A DNA stretch of 64,000 bases from Planctobacterium sp965279005 (GCA_965279005.1 CBDIHK010000027.1:310001-374000); one strand, 5' to 3'; shown: positions 16,187-25,181, counted from the first letter of the stretch. Numbers and translations: made by a program. Notes: generated by a model from the sequence alone, not told the origin.

Positions 16187-16957
16187 ATGAGCGTAATTAC
16201 TACAGAGTATGGCCAAATTGTTAAAGAGCCAACAGTGACTGATTTTCACAATGATGCATACAAAACTGAGTCTGAAGGATTCCTTGACTCCATTGTTAAG
16301 CATGACCGATACGGTGTATGCGTTGTATTAAGCAATACTCTTTTCTACGCCCATGGTGGTGGGCAGAAAGGCGACAGAGGCTTAATTCAAATAGAGCCTG
16401 TGATTGCATCCAAAGTGGGCTTGCCACCCATTTTGGCAATTACAGACACTCGTAAAGAAGACGGGTTGATCCTACACGTCCTGGGTGGCATAAATCAGGA
16501 AAAGCTAGATTTTGAGCAAATACACACACATCTTCTTGGCGGCAAGGTTGCATTCAAAATTAACTGGGAATTTCGTTATAAACAAATGCGCCTACACGCT
16601 ATCGCGCACTTACTTCACTTTGTTACCGAAGATGTAAGTCAGAAGAGTGATCTACCATACCCTGAGACATCGGACTTACAGGATGGCTTCGGAATAAACC
16701 GTTATTCAATTCCAAATATTGTCGGAGCCGACGGAGCAGAGACAATCAGAGAGGAATTAATGGCTTATAATAGGCAGGGCATTGGCATTTCCACTTACGC
16801 TGACAAAAATAAAGCAGGTTTCCGTTACTGGAAGTGTGGCGAATACTTGGTTCCGTGTGGAGGCACACACCTGAGCTCAACAGAAGAGATTGGCGATTTC
16901 ACATTAAGGACCAAAACTAAAAAAGGTAAAACGTCTTTAACCTTCGAGCTGAATTAA
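16187..16957 (+). CDS. AlaX-type alanyl-tRNA editing protein
   Basis: The protein has 256 residues with both zinc motifs of the alanyl-tRNA synthetase editing domain: HxxxH in HAIAHLLH, and CGGTH in VPCGGTHLSST (nt 16856-16870). The early TLFYAHGGGQKGDRG matches the glycine-rich AlaX entry (normally FYPxGGGQPxD). Free-standing AlaX proteins deacylate mischarged Ser- or Gly-tRNAAla, or tRNA charged with non-standard amino acids. A good AGAGG precedes ATG 16187. In this operon the enzyme could protect translation from an amino acid analogue made or taken up by the cassette; this is inference. Confidence 0.9.
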   Translation: MSVITTEYGQIVKEPTVTDFHNDAYKTESEGFLDSIVKHDRYGVCVVLSNTLFYAHGGGQKGDRGLIQIEPVIASKVGLPPILAITDTRKEDGLILHVLGGINQEKLDFEQIHTHLLGGKVAFKINWEFRYKQMRLHAIAHLLHFVTEDVSQKSDLPYPETSDLQDGFGINRYSIPNIVGADGAETIREELMAYNRQGIGISTYADKNKAGFRYWKCGEYLVPCGGTHLSSTEEIGDFTLRTKTKKGKTSLTFELN

Positions 16958-16958
16958 C

Positions 16959-17936
16959 ATGGACGGCACACGAACCTTAACTGGCAAGTACCTACGTCAT
17001 ATCCGCCTAAAAAGCGGATATGACTCCGTAGGTGATTATCACAGGGCGTTTAGATTACCAATTAGTGAGAATTACTATAGGGAGTTAGAAAATGGCAAAG
17101 AAAGCAGTAATAAGAAGTTATCAATTGAAAAGGCTGTTGAACTTGCCAAATATTTGCCAACTGGAGAACTAGGTAATTTAAAAGTTCTAAATGACCCCGA
17201 ACTAAGTTCCGCAACTTTTTCAAAGGATGAACAGCATGATCTGATCTACTTTGTTCTCAGAGACTTGTTAGGTGATGACGCATCAAAAGCAGTACTAAAA
17301 TCCAGAACCGAAACTTTGTTTGAGGACTTTCTCGACTTTAGTAAAACAATGCAACTAGAACGCAGACTAATGTCCGATGCATATGCATTGCAACTTGAAA
17401 AAATGCAGAATTCTTACATCCCTTCAGACGCGATGATTGAGTATTTTCAGCAACACTTTGAACAACTTGCATTAGTTCATTTCGCTTATCTAAGAAACCA
17501 GTTTTCATTTGACGAGCTGTTAGAAGTCGCTATCAAAAATAAGATATCCGACCCTGCTTCTTCCTGCAAAAACTTCATTAAACGATGTTGCGACAAAAAG
17601 GGAAGTCACTACTGTCGTAAAAAGAAAATATTCAAATTATCCGGCTCATCTGCTGGTCAGGAGTTAAAGGCAAAATTCATACTACATGAAACTCAACATA
17701 GTCTTGCAAAAGGTAATAATAGCCGACCGTTTTCAAATAAAGGAACTTTCGATTACAGCACTATTACTGCGTTCACAGAATCAAGATTACAAAAGCTAAG
17801 GGACATATTGATCACATTAATAGCGGAAATGGGTACTAGAAGTTGTGACTTGGATGAACATGGCGAAAAAGCTAATGTGATTTATGTGTCATTGCATACT
17901 TCACCAAGACCTCAATACGATATAAGTGGAGAGTAA
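16959..17936 (+). CDS. XRE-like helix-turn-helix protein of the AlaX cassette
   Basis: The first 65 residues look like an XRE/Cro helix-turn-helix (GKYLRHIRLKSGYDSVGDYHRAF, then YYRELENGKESSNKKLSIEKAVELAKYL). The remaining 260 residues are helical with no recognised domain; a cysteine cluster (CKNFIKRCCDKKGSHYCRKKK) lies around residues 205-225. This shape suits a regulator with an effector-binding domain, but the C-terminal cysteine/lysine segment could also bind metal or nucleic acid. The start is 1 nt after the AlaX stop. It is not clearly similar to a named family, and codon use is AT-rich like its neighbours. Confidence 0.65.
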   Translation: MDGTRTLTGKYLRHIRLKSGYDSVGDYHRAFRLPISENYYRELENGKESSNKKLSIEKAVELAKYLPTGELGNLKVLNDPELSSATFSKDEQHDLIYFVLRDLLGDDASKAVLKSRTETLFEDFLDFSKTMQLERRLMSDAYALQLEKMQNSYIPSDAMIEYFQQHFEQLALVHFAYLRNQFSFDELLEVAIKNKISDPASSCKNFIKRCCDKKGSHYCRKKKIFKLSGSSAGQELKAKFILHETQHSLAKGNNSRPFSNKGTFDYSTITAFTESRLQKLRDILITLIAEMGTRSCDLDEHGEKANVIYVSLHTSPRPQYDISGE

Positions 17937-17938
17937 TT

Positions 17939-18199
17939 ATGTTCACACCGAGCAAATACCATACTCTATATTTTTTGTTCATTGAGCAAAAGTTAGTGAT
18001 GCTTCTTGTTGTCGCCTACGGGATAATCTTAAGCCCATTTATACAAAGTGAGGGATGGGTATTTTGGTTATTTGTAATAGAAGCGATTGCTATCACAATA
18101 TATTTCTCAAGAGTGTTAAATATGGAATATAAGCATGTAGGAGATTTCGTCTATGTTTATTGTCTGGTATCAATCGTAACTGCAGCATGGCTTTCCTAA
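17939..18199 (+). CDS. small inner-membrane protein of the AlaX cassette
   Basis: This 86-residue protein has three hydrophobic segments (about 19-35, 40-55 and 65-84) and few charges. GGAGAG 9 nt upstream of ATG 17939 and a 2-nt gap to the HTH gene place it last in the four-gene operon. It has no recognisable family. It could be a membrane anchor, an effector, or an exporter subunit too small to act alone. Confidence 0.65.
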   Translation: MFTPSKYHTLYFLFIEQKLVMLLVVAYGIILSPFIQSEGWVFWLFVIEAIAITIYFSRVLNMEYKHVGDFVYVYCLVSIVTAAWLS

Positions 18200-18222
18200 A
18201 GAACTATAAGCACATCCATGCT

Positions 18223-18242
18223 AACTGTACCGAAGTACAGTT
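18223..18242 (+). terminator. hairpin after the AlaX operon
   Basis: AACTGTAC-CGAA-GTACAGTT forms a perfect 8-bp stem with a stable CGAA tetraloop, 24 nt after the operon's last stop codon. Only a short T-run follows, so it may be a weak intrinsic terminator. Confidence 0.5.
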
Positions 18243-18652
18243 TCCCGATGCTTAATTTTCCTGCAAGATAGTCTCTTAGTTAGATGTGATTCAGGAAGGA
18301 TCATGATGGCAAAGGCCAGGAAGGAATAGGTCAGCCTTGAAGATACCCCTTGTTACCATTGTCTATCCCGGGGCGTCAGGCGGACGTTTTTATGTGGTGA
18401 GGACAAGTTAACCGGTAATAGCTAAGGGCGTCGCCGCCAGTGGGTTGAAGATCGCATCCATTTCCTGGCAGATGTCTTTGCTATTGAGGTTTGTGCTTAC
18501 GCGGTTATGAGTAACCACACGCATGTTGTTTTGCATATTCATCACCATAAAGCCCAAGATTGGTCGTTAGTTTGCGTATTTCGGTGAATTCGGCCAGCCG
18601 TTTCGGAGTTATCCGGCCAGACCTTTTTAGTCCTTTTTCTCCTACATTACTT

Positions 18653-19396
18653 TTACTCTAAGTGGCCGGATTGATCCAGTTTTCTCATTGATTCCCCCTG
18701 TAGTTCTATTCGATGGCTATTGTGCAGTAGTCGGTCCAGTAGGGCGTCTGCGACTGTTGGATTGTTTATTAGCTTGTACCACTCATTCACGGGGAGCTGG
18801 CTGGCTATGATCGTGCTGCCTCTTTGATAGCGATCTTCCATAACATCAAGTAGATCATTAGCCTGTCTGGCCGTCAGTTTTTCCATCCCCCAGTCATCCA
18901 GCACCAGGAGCTTTTTCCTGGACAGCGTACTGAGTTGTTGGCGGTAGCTGCCGTCTGCATGACCCGTTGATAAATCATCAAGTAAGTGGCCCAAGCGATA
19001 GTAACGGACGGTGTGGTGTTGCTGGCAGGCCTGCTCGGCCAGGGCGCAAGCCAGGTACGTTTTGCCGCACCCGGTAGCACCTGTCAGTAAGATGTTATGG
19101 CCATGATGGAGGTATTGGCCGTTTAGCAGTGAAGCCATTTTGTCTTTTCTTAGCCCGCGCCCGGCACGGTAATCAATGTCATTTGGTTGCGCATCCAGCC
19201 GCAGTTTAGCCTGGCGCTTCAGGCGTTGTATCTTGTTGTTATCCCGACATTGAAGTTCATAGCCAGCCAGTAAGCCGAGGCGTTCTTCGAAGCCCATGTC
19301 GCTGTAAGTGGTGGGTTGTGCCTGCTGCTGTTCCAGGGCCTGGCAGAAGTGGCCCAGCCTCAGTGAGCGCAATTGTTCATTTAATGCAGGATGCAT
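18653..19396 (-). CDS. istB: IS21 helper ATPase IstB
   Basis: The protein has 247 residues with Walker A (TGATGCGKTY) and Walker B (KKLLVLDDWGME), the DnaC-like AAA+ helper of IS21 transposition. It binds target DNA and stimulates IstA. The gene starts 10 nt after istA stops, as usual for this family. All AAA+ motifs appear intact and the length is normal. Confidence 0.95.
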   Translation of the reverse strand: MHPALNEQLRSLRLGHFCQALEQQQAQPTTYSDMGFEERLGLLAGYELQCRDNNKIQRLKRQAKLRLDAQPNDIDYRAGRGLRKDKMASLLNGQYLHHGHNILLTGATGCGKTYLACALAEQACQQHHTVRYYRLGHLLDDLSTGHADGSYRQQLSTLSRKKLLVLDDWGMEKLTARQANDLLDVMEDRYQRGSTIIASQLPVNEWYKLINNPTVADALLDRLLHNSHRIELQGESMRKLDQSGHLE

Positions 19397-19405
19397 TTGT
19401 TTCTC

Positions 19406-20944
19406 CTATTGGTAGTAGTGGTGCCCACGTACATTGGGGTGGTTGATGGGCGTGTCGTTATCCTGTTGCGGATGGTCAGACGGTTGTTCTTTATGATGCT
19501 TCAGTAAATTGGATATCACCGTGTAGTAAGGCCTCCCCAGCAATAAGGCTTTTTGGCAGGCCGCTTCCAGGCGTGCATCGCCATAGTGTTTCGAGAGGCC
19601 AAGGATACCTAAACAACTTTTGATGGCCTGTTGGGGATGCTCCCTGCGCTGGAACTGGCACCGGATGACCGCATGTACACCAATGCCGATATTCTGTCCC
19701 CAGTTGAGCAACCGGGACTGGCTCCAGCGCTGTTGGACATGCGCCTGCGGCATGTGCTCCCGGAGGGTTGTGAAGCCGCCCTGTTTAGCGCTTCTTGAAT
19801 GCTGCGCCACGATTTCGCCTTTGTGGTAAATGCGGACCAGGCGCTGTGTGGCATCAATTTGCAACTGCTCCCCAACCAGCTGGTGGGGGACTGAGTAGGC
19901 GTGTTTGCCATACATTACATGGTAATCCGGCCCGACCCTGGCACGCCTGGAATCCACATATTCATAAGCGTAGGGCGGTAGGGGCATCAGGGCGGGTTTA
20001 TCCAGCTTTTCGTACAGATGGTGGCGGGAACCAGGATGCATCTTTTGCGGCCTGTGGTTTAAATCGTTGAGCAATTCTTTAATGGCGACATTCAGTCCCG
20101 ACAGGGTATGGAATACCTGATGCCTGAGGCGCATCAATATCCAGCGTTCCACAACCAGCACCGCATTCTCCGCTTTGCTTTTGTCCTTCGGCTTATAAGG
20201 CCTGGCGGGCATGACGGCGGTGTTGTAATGGCGCGCCATACGTGCGTAGTTTTCATTGATAGTGGGCTGGTAACGATGGGCTTTGGCCACCGCGGCTTTG
20301 AGGTTATCCGGCACCAATAATTTTGGAACCCCACCGAAGAACTCAAACGCACGGACATGCGCCATCAACCAGTCCTGGGACTGTTGTGAGTGACAGGCTT
20401 CCACGTAGGTATAGTTTGAGGCCCCGAGGGTTGCCACGAAGATTTGGGCATCACGGGCTTCCCCGGTATCAGGGTTAACAATGGGCACCGTTGGCCCACA
20501 GTAATCGATAAACAGCTTGTCACCGGCAACATGGTGCTGGCGCATACTGCGCTTTTGCTTTTTAAGCCAGCGCTGGTAATGCTCGCAGAACTGTGTGTAA
20601 CCATAGGCCGTTCCAGGCGCTGTTTCGCGATACTCCTCCCACAGCAATAGCTTCGTCATGCCTTTGCGTTTTAACTTCTGGTGCATGCCGGCGAAGTCAG
20701 GCGTGCGTTTTCTCCTATTGGGTTGACGGCCAGGATAAAGGGTGTTTTCTAACTGTGACTGGGTGAGGGTATCCGGCAGTGGCCAGGCTAAATCAGAACG
20801 ATTAAAACTGGTGAGGAGATCCGTGACGTTGGAAGTGCCCATCCCCAGGCACTTAGCGATATTTCGATTGCTGAGACCCGCATCAAACTTCAGTCGCAAT
20901 ACATCATAAATCTTATTCATATTTGTTCTCTTTCTGGGCATCAA
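19406..20944 (-). CDS. istA: IS21 transposase IstA
   Basis: The 512-residue DDE transposase has an N-terminal helix-turn-helix (LRLKFDAGLSNRNIAKCLGM). The catalytic residues are visible as Asp in LFIDYCGP, Asp in LLVPDNLKAAV and Glu in KDKSKAENAVLVVERWI. The C-terminal beta-barrel segment is present. Length is normal and no stop interrupts it, so the enzyme is probably active. Confidence 0.95.
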   Translation of the reverse strand: MMPRKRTNMNKIYDVLRLKFDAGLSNRNIAKCLGMGTSNVTDLLTSFNRSDLAWPLPDTLTQSQLENTLYPGRQPNRRKRTPDFAGMHQKLKRKGMTKLLLWEEYRETAPGTAYGYTQFCEHYQRWLKKQKRSMRQHHVAGDKLFIDYCGPTVPIVNPDTGEARDAQIFVATLGASNYTYVEACHSQQSQDWLMAHVRAFEFFGGVPKLLVPDNLKAAVAKAHRYQPTINENYARMARHYNTAVMPARPYKPKDKSKAENAVLVVERWILMRLRHQVFHTLSGLNVAIKELLNDLNHRPQKMHPGSRHHLYEKLDKPALMPLPPYAYEYVDSRRARVGPDYHVMYGKHAYSVPHQLVGEQLQIDATQRLVRIYHKGEIVAQHSRSAKQGGFTTLREHMPQAHVQQRWSQSRLLNWGQNIGIGVHAVIRCQFQRREHPQQAIKSCLGILGLSKHYGDARLEAACQKALLLGRPYYTVISNLLKHHKEQPSDHPQQDNDTPINHPNVRGHHYYQ

Positions 20945-21456
20945 CTGGCTTCCTTAATCTTTAACGGACTAAGGACAGCTTAGTGATTGATTTAATTAGA
21001 AAAAGAACAATGTTTCGGGATTTCGGCCATCGATTTCGGAAAACGGTTGATTTTGGCCGGATAAAACCGAAATGCGTGACCGGATTAAACCGAAACGGGT
21101 GGTCGGATTAAACCGAAATCAGTGGCCGGATTGCTCCGAAATATGCAGTTAGTTGAGGTAATTCGCCGCTGGCACAAGCTACATAAAGGCACTCTACTAT
21201 CACGACAATACCCCTGCCCAGAACAACGCACCCAGATGGAACCCCTCCTAATCGAATCTTTTGAAGAAATGGCAAGCATATGGCGGTAAAGGCTAATGGA
21301 CATAAGCCGGTTTATGCGAAGCCTGAATGTATACATCGCCAGGGAAGCCAATAAGGAGGATGGTTGCACCGGCAGGTTTTACTCGCTGCCATCCCTGGCG
21401 CTGGCCCGATGGTTTCCTGCATTCCAACATTCCATAGTCTGATCAAGTAAGATTTT

Positions 21457-21516
21457 TGTAGTGGCTCGAACATTTTGCAACGCGAAGATGTAATTAATAG
21501 TATGGATGTCCTGTTT
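21457..21516 (+). repeat. island-boundary repeat, copy 2
   Basis: The core CTCGAACATTTTGCAACGCGAAGAT matches copies 1 and 3. To its right, TATGGATGTCCTGTTT matches CATGGATGTCATGTTT of copy 3. The left arm is altered (TAGTGG for TAGTTC). It lies between the RAYT pseudogene and the IS481 remnant, dividing the island into two halves. Confidence 0.65.
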
Positions 21517-21774
21517 AGAGGATTGCGAATAATGGGCGTAGATATCTCTAGCTTTATGGTGGCGAAAAACACCCAGAGTTGGTTTTACCAGGTCGCATTC
21601 CGCAAAAAGCTGTACGGGTCACTGGAAGAGCTTCAGAAAAATCTGGACGAATGGCTCGATTATTACAACAATGAACGAACTCATCAGGGGAAAATTTGCT
21701 GCGGAAGGACGCCAAAGCAAACATTAATTGATGGGAAAAGCAGTTGGGCTAACAAGAATTTAGCTCAAATCTAA
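21475..21774 (+). pseudogene. C-terminal remnant of an IS481-family transposase
   Basis: From about 21580 the frame encodes FYQVAFRKKLYGSLEELQ, DEWLDYYNNERTHQGK and GRTPKQTLIDGK, the end of an IS481-type DDE transposase. The catalytic part before it is missing. The first 30 or so codons come from boundary repeat copy 2 and do not belong to the transposase. The 3' flank to about 21832 (GTGTCAGATCAAGTCTGAGC) looks like the IS481 right end. The left end is lost, so the remnant is immobile. Confidence 0.8.
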
Positions 21775-21846
21775 GCTAACACTGGCACCTAAAAATCGGG
21801 TATGTGTCAGATCAAGTCTGAGCTATTACAGTTGATTAGTTCGGGA

Positions 21847-23061
21847 CTAACTTTCGGATAGCTTGACTTCTACAAAATAAGCAGTTTCTGCATATGTACA
21901 CAATCTAAAGCGGCCGTTTTTACCATTGCATCTTGCGGCGTAAACATATAACCCCGGTTCAAGTAAATATTGTTTTAGGTCGTACTTATCATCAGTTAAC
22001 CTAGCCCCTAATTCAATTTCAATATCCGTACTTTTTTGATATGACGTTTTACCCGTTCCCAAGTTCCATACATCTTCAGCAATTAAATTAGGGATAAACA
22101 TATTTTTGTATGGGCTAACTCCGCCCAATTTAAAAAACGTACCTCGATCTGAAAATGGGGTATTATCAATTACTGTAACGTAACGCTTAGGATCTTTGGT
22201 TTCAAATGTGTATTTCTTACAGTCTTTCATCTTCAAAAGTTTAAGGTTATGCCCAGTTCCTATGCCAGCAGACTTCCTGTCTTTAAAACCAAGAAAAACG
22301 ATTTCACATTCCTGATTGAATTCTTGCAGTTCAAGCGTGGTACTATTTAAGGAAAACAGTCCCTTTTTAGACATCAGCATTGGTAACCTGAAGTTTTTGT
22401 CTTTTATTCTATCTTCTTTCGATAAAGAAATTTCTTCTGAGATTAGTTTTTGGTGACCCTCTAAATCATATTCAAGAACCACTGTTCCATCTACGTCTTC
22501 TAGAAGATATTTACCGTTTAAATCGGATTCAGTTTCAATATCGGTTCCTTTAACTTTGACGGTAACCCCTTCTAGAGGATCGCCATTCACAGCAGTAATT
22601 AAACCGGAAATTCCGGGCGTCAACTCCCATTTCAGAGCTTTGGCTTCAGTGGAAAACTCCGAGTCTGGAAAACTGGCTAAAAATTCAGTGAGTAACCTCA
22701 GTGAAGGTTCCTCCCTTAGGACTAACCATTCTTTTTCAATTATTTGGTTCTGAATATCTTTTGCTAACTGCTTCGCTTCTGGGAGAAATATTGATGTTGG
22801 ACGTTTTTCAATATATTTAGATATTTCTTCAATTGACCCACTTTCCTTTGCACGACTCCACTCAAGTGAAATTATTTTATCAAGTGCCAATTGGGCATGT
22901 TCAGATCCAGGATGCTTGTCAATAAATTCCTGATAAGCTTGGATAGAATTAACTGATTTAGCCTTTTTCAGATCTTCTTCAGGGTTAGAACAAGAAAAAA
23001 TCACCAATGAAATCAATAATAGAAAGACAAACCTAATAGATATTGTGTAAGGTTTTATCAT
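21847..23061 (-). CDS. lipoprotein with TPR-like and carboxypeptidase-regulatory-like domains
   Basis: A lipoprotein signal (LLLISLVIFSC) anchors this 404-residue protein. Residues 30-135 contain three helical repeats with the pattern YQEFIDKHPGSEHAQLALDKI / ISKYIEKRPTSIFLPEAKQLA / LTEFLASFPDSEFSTEAKAL, like tetratricopeptide or YfiO-type scaffolds. Residues 150-220 form a CarboxypepD_reg/CNA-B-like beta sandwich (GISGLITAVNGDPLEGVTVKVKG then DLNGKYLLEDV). The C-terminal 170 residues are cysteine-containing and unrecognised. Its start codon overlaps the stop of the preceding gene (TAATG). It is the last gene of a three-gene envelope operon in the island; role unknown. Confidence 0.75.
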   Translation of the reverse strand: MIKPYTISIRFVFLLLISLVIFSCSNPEEDLKKAKSVNSIQAYQEFIDKHPGSEHAQLALDKIISLEWSRAKESGSIEEISKYIEKRPTSIFLPEAKQLAKDIQNQIIEKEWLVLREEPSLRLLTEFLASFPDSEFSTEAKALKWELTPGISGLITAVNGDPLEGVTVKVKGTDIETESDLNGKYLLEDVDGTVVLEYDLEGHQKLISEEISLSKEDRIKDKNFRLPMLMSKKGLFSLNSTTLELQEFNQECEIVFLGFKDRKSAGIGTGHNLKLLKMKDCKKYTFETKDPKRYVTVIDNTPFSDRGTFFKLGGVSPYKNMFIPNLIAEDVWNLGTGKTSYQKSTDIEIELGARLTDDKYDLKQYLLEPGLYVYAARCNGKNGRFRLCTYAETAYFVEVKLSES

Positions 23062-23855
23062 TATTTGTTTTCTTCCATATTTAAAGTTTCTAGGATTTGT
23101 GCAAGTTCAAGTTTTTGTTTTTCTACTTGAACATCCTCTCGCGCAAACCTACTTTTCATTTTGACTATTGCATGTTTAATATCACCAGTAATTACACCGT
23201 ATCCATCACTAAATTGACTTGCATTGTCAGCTTGAAACCAGCCAATACTTCGTGTTAAGTATTCCTCCAATGTTTCAGGAGAATAGTCTTTGTGAAATTT
23301 TACGAGAGCATTATAATTCTCGGAACTAAAAAACCACTTTCTTTTATTCAGTTTGTATTGTTCATTTCTTTCACTATTTCTTGTCATATGAAAACCATGT
23401 TTCCCAACTAATTGAATTGCCTGCTCAATCTTGTATGTTTTATTTGACGTTAGGGTTATCTCGTCAGGGAACACTATAAAGACTGGCTTTTCTTTGTAAC
23501 CAGAGGCAACGATTCCCCTTACAGTACTTTCTTCTGGAAGCTTAGGGGTTTCTATCACCAAATCAATTTTTGTATATCGATCTAGGTTAGACTTTACCAA
23601 ATATGCTGATTTCGCGGGTTCAATATATCGAAATGTAACGGATATGGCGTTGGAATCATACGAGAATACGTCTTTTGTAATTTTTTCAAAAATGTCGATA
23701 AGAACGTTAGTTTTTATTTCATTTTGCTTACTTCTGTTATCATATTTTTTCATCTGATTTTTTAGTACCAAAACATGATCATCGAACGTCATTTCATTCG
23801 AATGGCAAGCATTAATATAAATTAGCGCAACAAATAAAAGTGAATGTTTTCTCAT
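23061..23855 (-). CDS. putative lipoprotein, middle gene of island operon
   Basis: From ATG 23855 (TAGGGA 7 nt upstream) the product is 264 residues with a lipobox-like ending of the signal peptide (ALIYINAC). A longer frame to 23897 would add 14 residues and overlap the upstream gene. The body is charged and unrecognised. Its C-terminus is a lysine/glutamate-rich helix (REDVQVEKQKLELAQILETL) that may form a coiled coil. It is coupled to the next lipoprotein by TAATG. Confidence 0.7.
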   Translation of the reverse strand: MRKHSLLFVALIYINACHSNEMTFDDHVLVLKNQMKKYDNRSKQNEIKTNVLIDIFEKITKDVFSYDSNAISVTFRYIEPAKSAYLVKSNLDRYTKIDLVIETPKLPEESTVRGIVASGYKEKPVFIVFPDEITLTSNKTYKIEQAIQLVGKHGFHMTRNSERNEQYKLNKRKWFFSSENYNALVKFHKDYSPETLEEYLTRSIGWFQADNASQFSDGYGVITGDIKHAIVKMKSRFAREDVQVEKQKLELAQILETLNMEENK

Positions 23856-23893
23856 TTTAATCCCTACCAAAAGGTAAAAAATATAAAATAGTT

Positions 23894-25105
23894 TCAAAGT
23901 TCATTTCGTTCGTTAATAAGAACCGAAAAAGCTTTGTCATTTGGAATGAACTTAGAACTTAACTCTAGCAAAACATAATTATAGTCTCCAGTTATATATA
24001 ATTCTCCTGCTCTTGTTCTGTTCTTGGTTGAGTAATTATATTTATATTTTCCACCTAGATTTTTTCCATATATGCAATTTGAGCCAAACAATCCCTTTGT
24101 ATCTAACGCGATACTTGATTCATTTTCCTTGCTAAGAGTCAATCGTGAATCTAAATCAAGCTCCCACGTATTATTGATATAAAAGCACACCGAACTTTTA
24201 CTTCCCAAGGAAGCGTTACTTGCATCAACATTACTGGAAATATTTTGATTTTGATTGTGTATTTTTTGTGATGGACAATAGTCTGGGTTACCACATATTG
24301 CCAGATTCATTTGTCTTGAAAGTGTGTGTGTGGCTTTGCCAATTTTCTCTCCAGCACTCTTGAATTTATCATAAAGCTGTCCCAGTGACATTTGACCATA
24401 AGGGACAACATTTTCACCAGTTTCCAAGTCTTTGTGCATCATACACCCAAACATCCCTTTGATTTCACACACGACTCCATAACTGCCCATTTTTTTTACA
24501 ACTTCACTGTTTTGATACAAAAGTACAGAACCTTCTATCAAACCAACCTCAGTTTTATCTATAAAACCTTGAAGGCTCCCGTACAACACCTTGCCAGTTA
24601 AGATGTATGTGGCTTCGTTTGAAGGACCTATTAGGATATAGCCTTCTCCGTGTAACAGCCCATATTTGCATGGAATATCTGTTTCAATGTCGTAAGTAAT
24701 CGAATTTTCCCATCCCGGAACTTTAAACAAGCATTCTGAATCATTTATTTGAACATAGCTGCTGTCTTTACTTCTGTTACCATCGAAAAAAATGAGTTCT
24801 TCAAGTTCCCATTTATTGGAACGAAAAATGTAAATTTTAGTAGTGCCCTTAAAGCTACCCTGTTCTATATTCCCAACTGCTTTTCTTTTTATCTGATCGG
24901 AGTCTTCAAATAACAACTCACCAAAACCATTTACTTTTCCTTGGAGGCATAGACCTAACCAGAGAAATTCATTCATCGTATGATCTGGCAGTATATTATC
25001 TGTTATATCACATTCTTTATTAAGCTCAGTAGCAAGGACAGAAGGGCAAAAAACAAGATGTACTAAAAAGGCAACGAGTGTTATTAGCTTGATATTTTTC
25101 AGCAT
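23894..25105 (-). CDS. exported protein with MORN-like repeats, first gene of island operon
   Basis: A signal peptide (LVAFLVHLVFCPSVLA) leads into 380 residues. The first half has glycine/tyrosine strands of MORN-like type (CLQGKVNGFGELLFED, GLLHGEGYILIG, GKVLYGSLQGF). The second half contains Asn-rich and Cys-containing stretches (CGNPDYCPSQK). There is no cysteine at the signal cleavage site, so it is probably periplasmic or secreted rather than lipidated. An IS3-family element ends 65 nt upstream in the same orientation and may have replaced or supplied its promoter. No family was recognised with confidence. Confidence 0.7.
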   Translation of the reverse strand: MLKNIKLITLVAFLVHLVFCPSVLATELNKECDITDNILPDHTMNEFLWLGLCLQGKVNGFGELLFEDSDQIKRKAVGNIEQGSFKGTTKIYIFRSNKWELEELIFFDGNRSKDSSYVQINDSECLFKVPGWENSITYDIETDIPCKYGLLHGEGYILIGPSNEATYILTGKVLYGSLQGFIDKTEVGLIEGSVLLYQNSEVVKKMGSYGVVCEIKGMFGCMMHKDLETGENVVPYGQMSLGQLYDKFKSAGEKIGKATHTLSRQMNLAICGNPDYCPSQKIHNQNQNISSNVDASNASLGSKSSVCFYINNTWELDLDSRLTLSKENESSIALDTKGLFGSNCIYGKNLGGKYKYNYSTKNRTRAGELYITGDYNYVLLELSSKFIPNDKAFSVLINERNEL

Positions 25106-25181
25106 AAATGTCGAAATTTTAGAAATAAAAAATCAAATAGAATAGTTAGTATAGCCCATAGAAATAAAATGACCAATCCGG

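Larger units (their letters stand above)
18573..21147 (-). mobile_element. complete IS21-family insertion sequence
   Basis: The element is 2575 bp, with istA and istB on the minus strand. Ends are TGCGTATTTCGGTGAATTCG on the left and, reversed on the right, TGCATATTTCGGAGCAATCC, both starting with TG as in IS21. Internal subterminal repeats of TTTCGG..CCGG type recur several times at each end (for example 21060-21140). A 7-bp target duplication, GTTAGTT, flanks it at 18566-18572 and 21148-21154. Joining the flanks restores the RAYT frame (QDWSLVEVIRRW), which proves the boundaries. Both genes look intact, so it may still be mobile. Confidence 0.93.
18303..21383 (+). pseudogene. REP-associated tyrosine transposase-like (RAYT/IS200-type) gene, split by IS21
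   Basis: The first part (18303-18572) reads MAKARKE*VSLEDTPCYHC, CLSRGVRRTFLCGEDK, then HFLADVFAIEVCAYAVMSNHTHVVLHIH, the Y1 transposase core with its His-x-His motif. It has in-frame TAG and TAA stops. After the IS21 element the frame resumes without loss at 21155 (EVIRRWHKLHKGTLLSRQYPCPE, then MEPLLIESFEE), meets TAA at 21287-21289, and fades out near TGRFY at about 21383. The gene was therefore already dead or dying when the IS element entered. Such single-copy transposases are normally linked to genomic REP palindromes. Confidence 0.8.
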
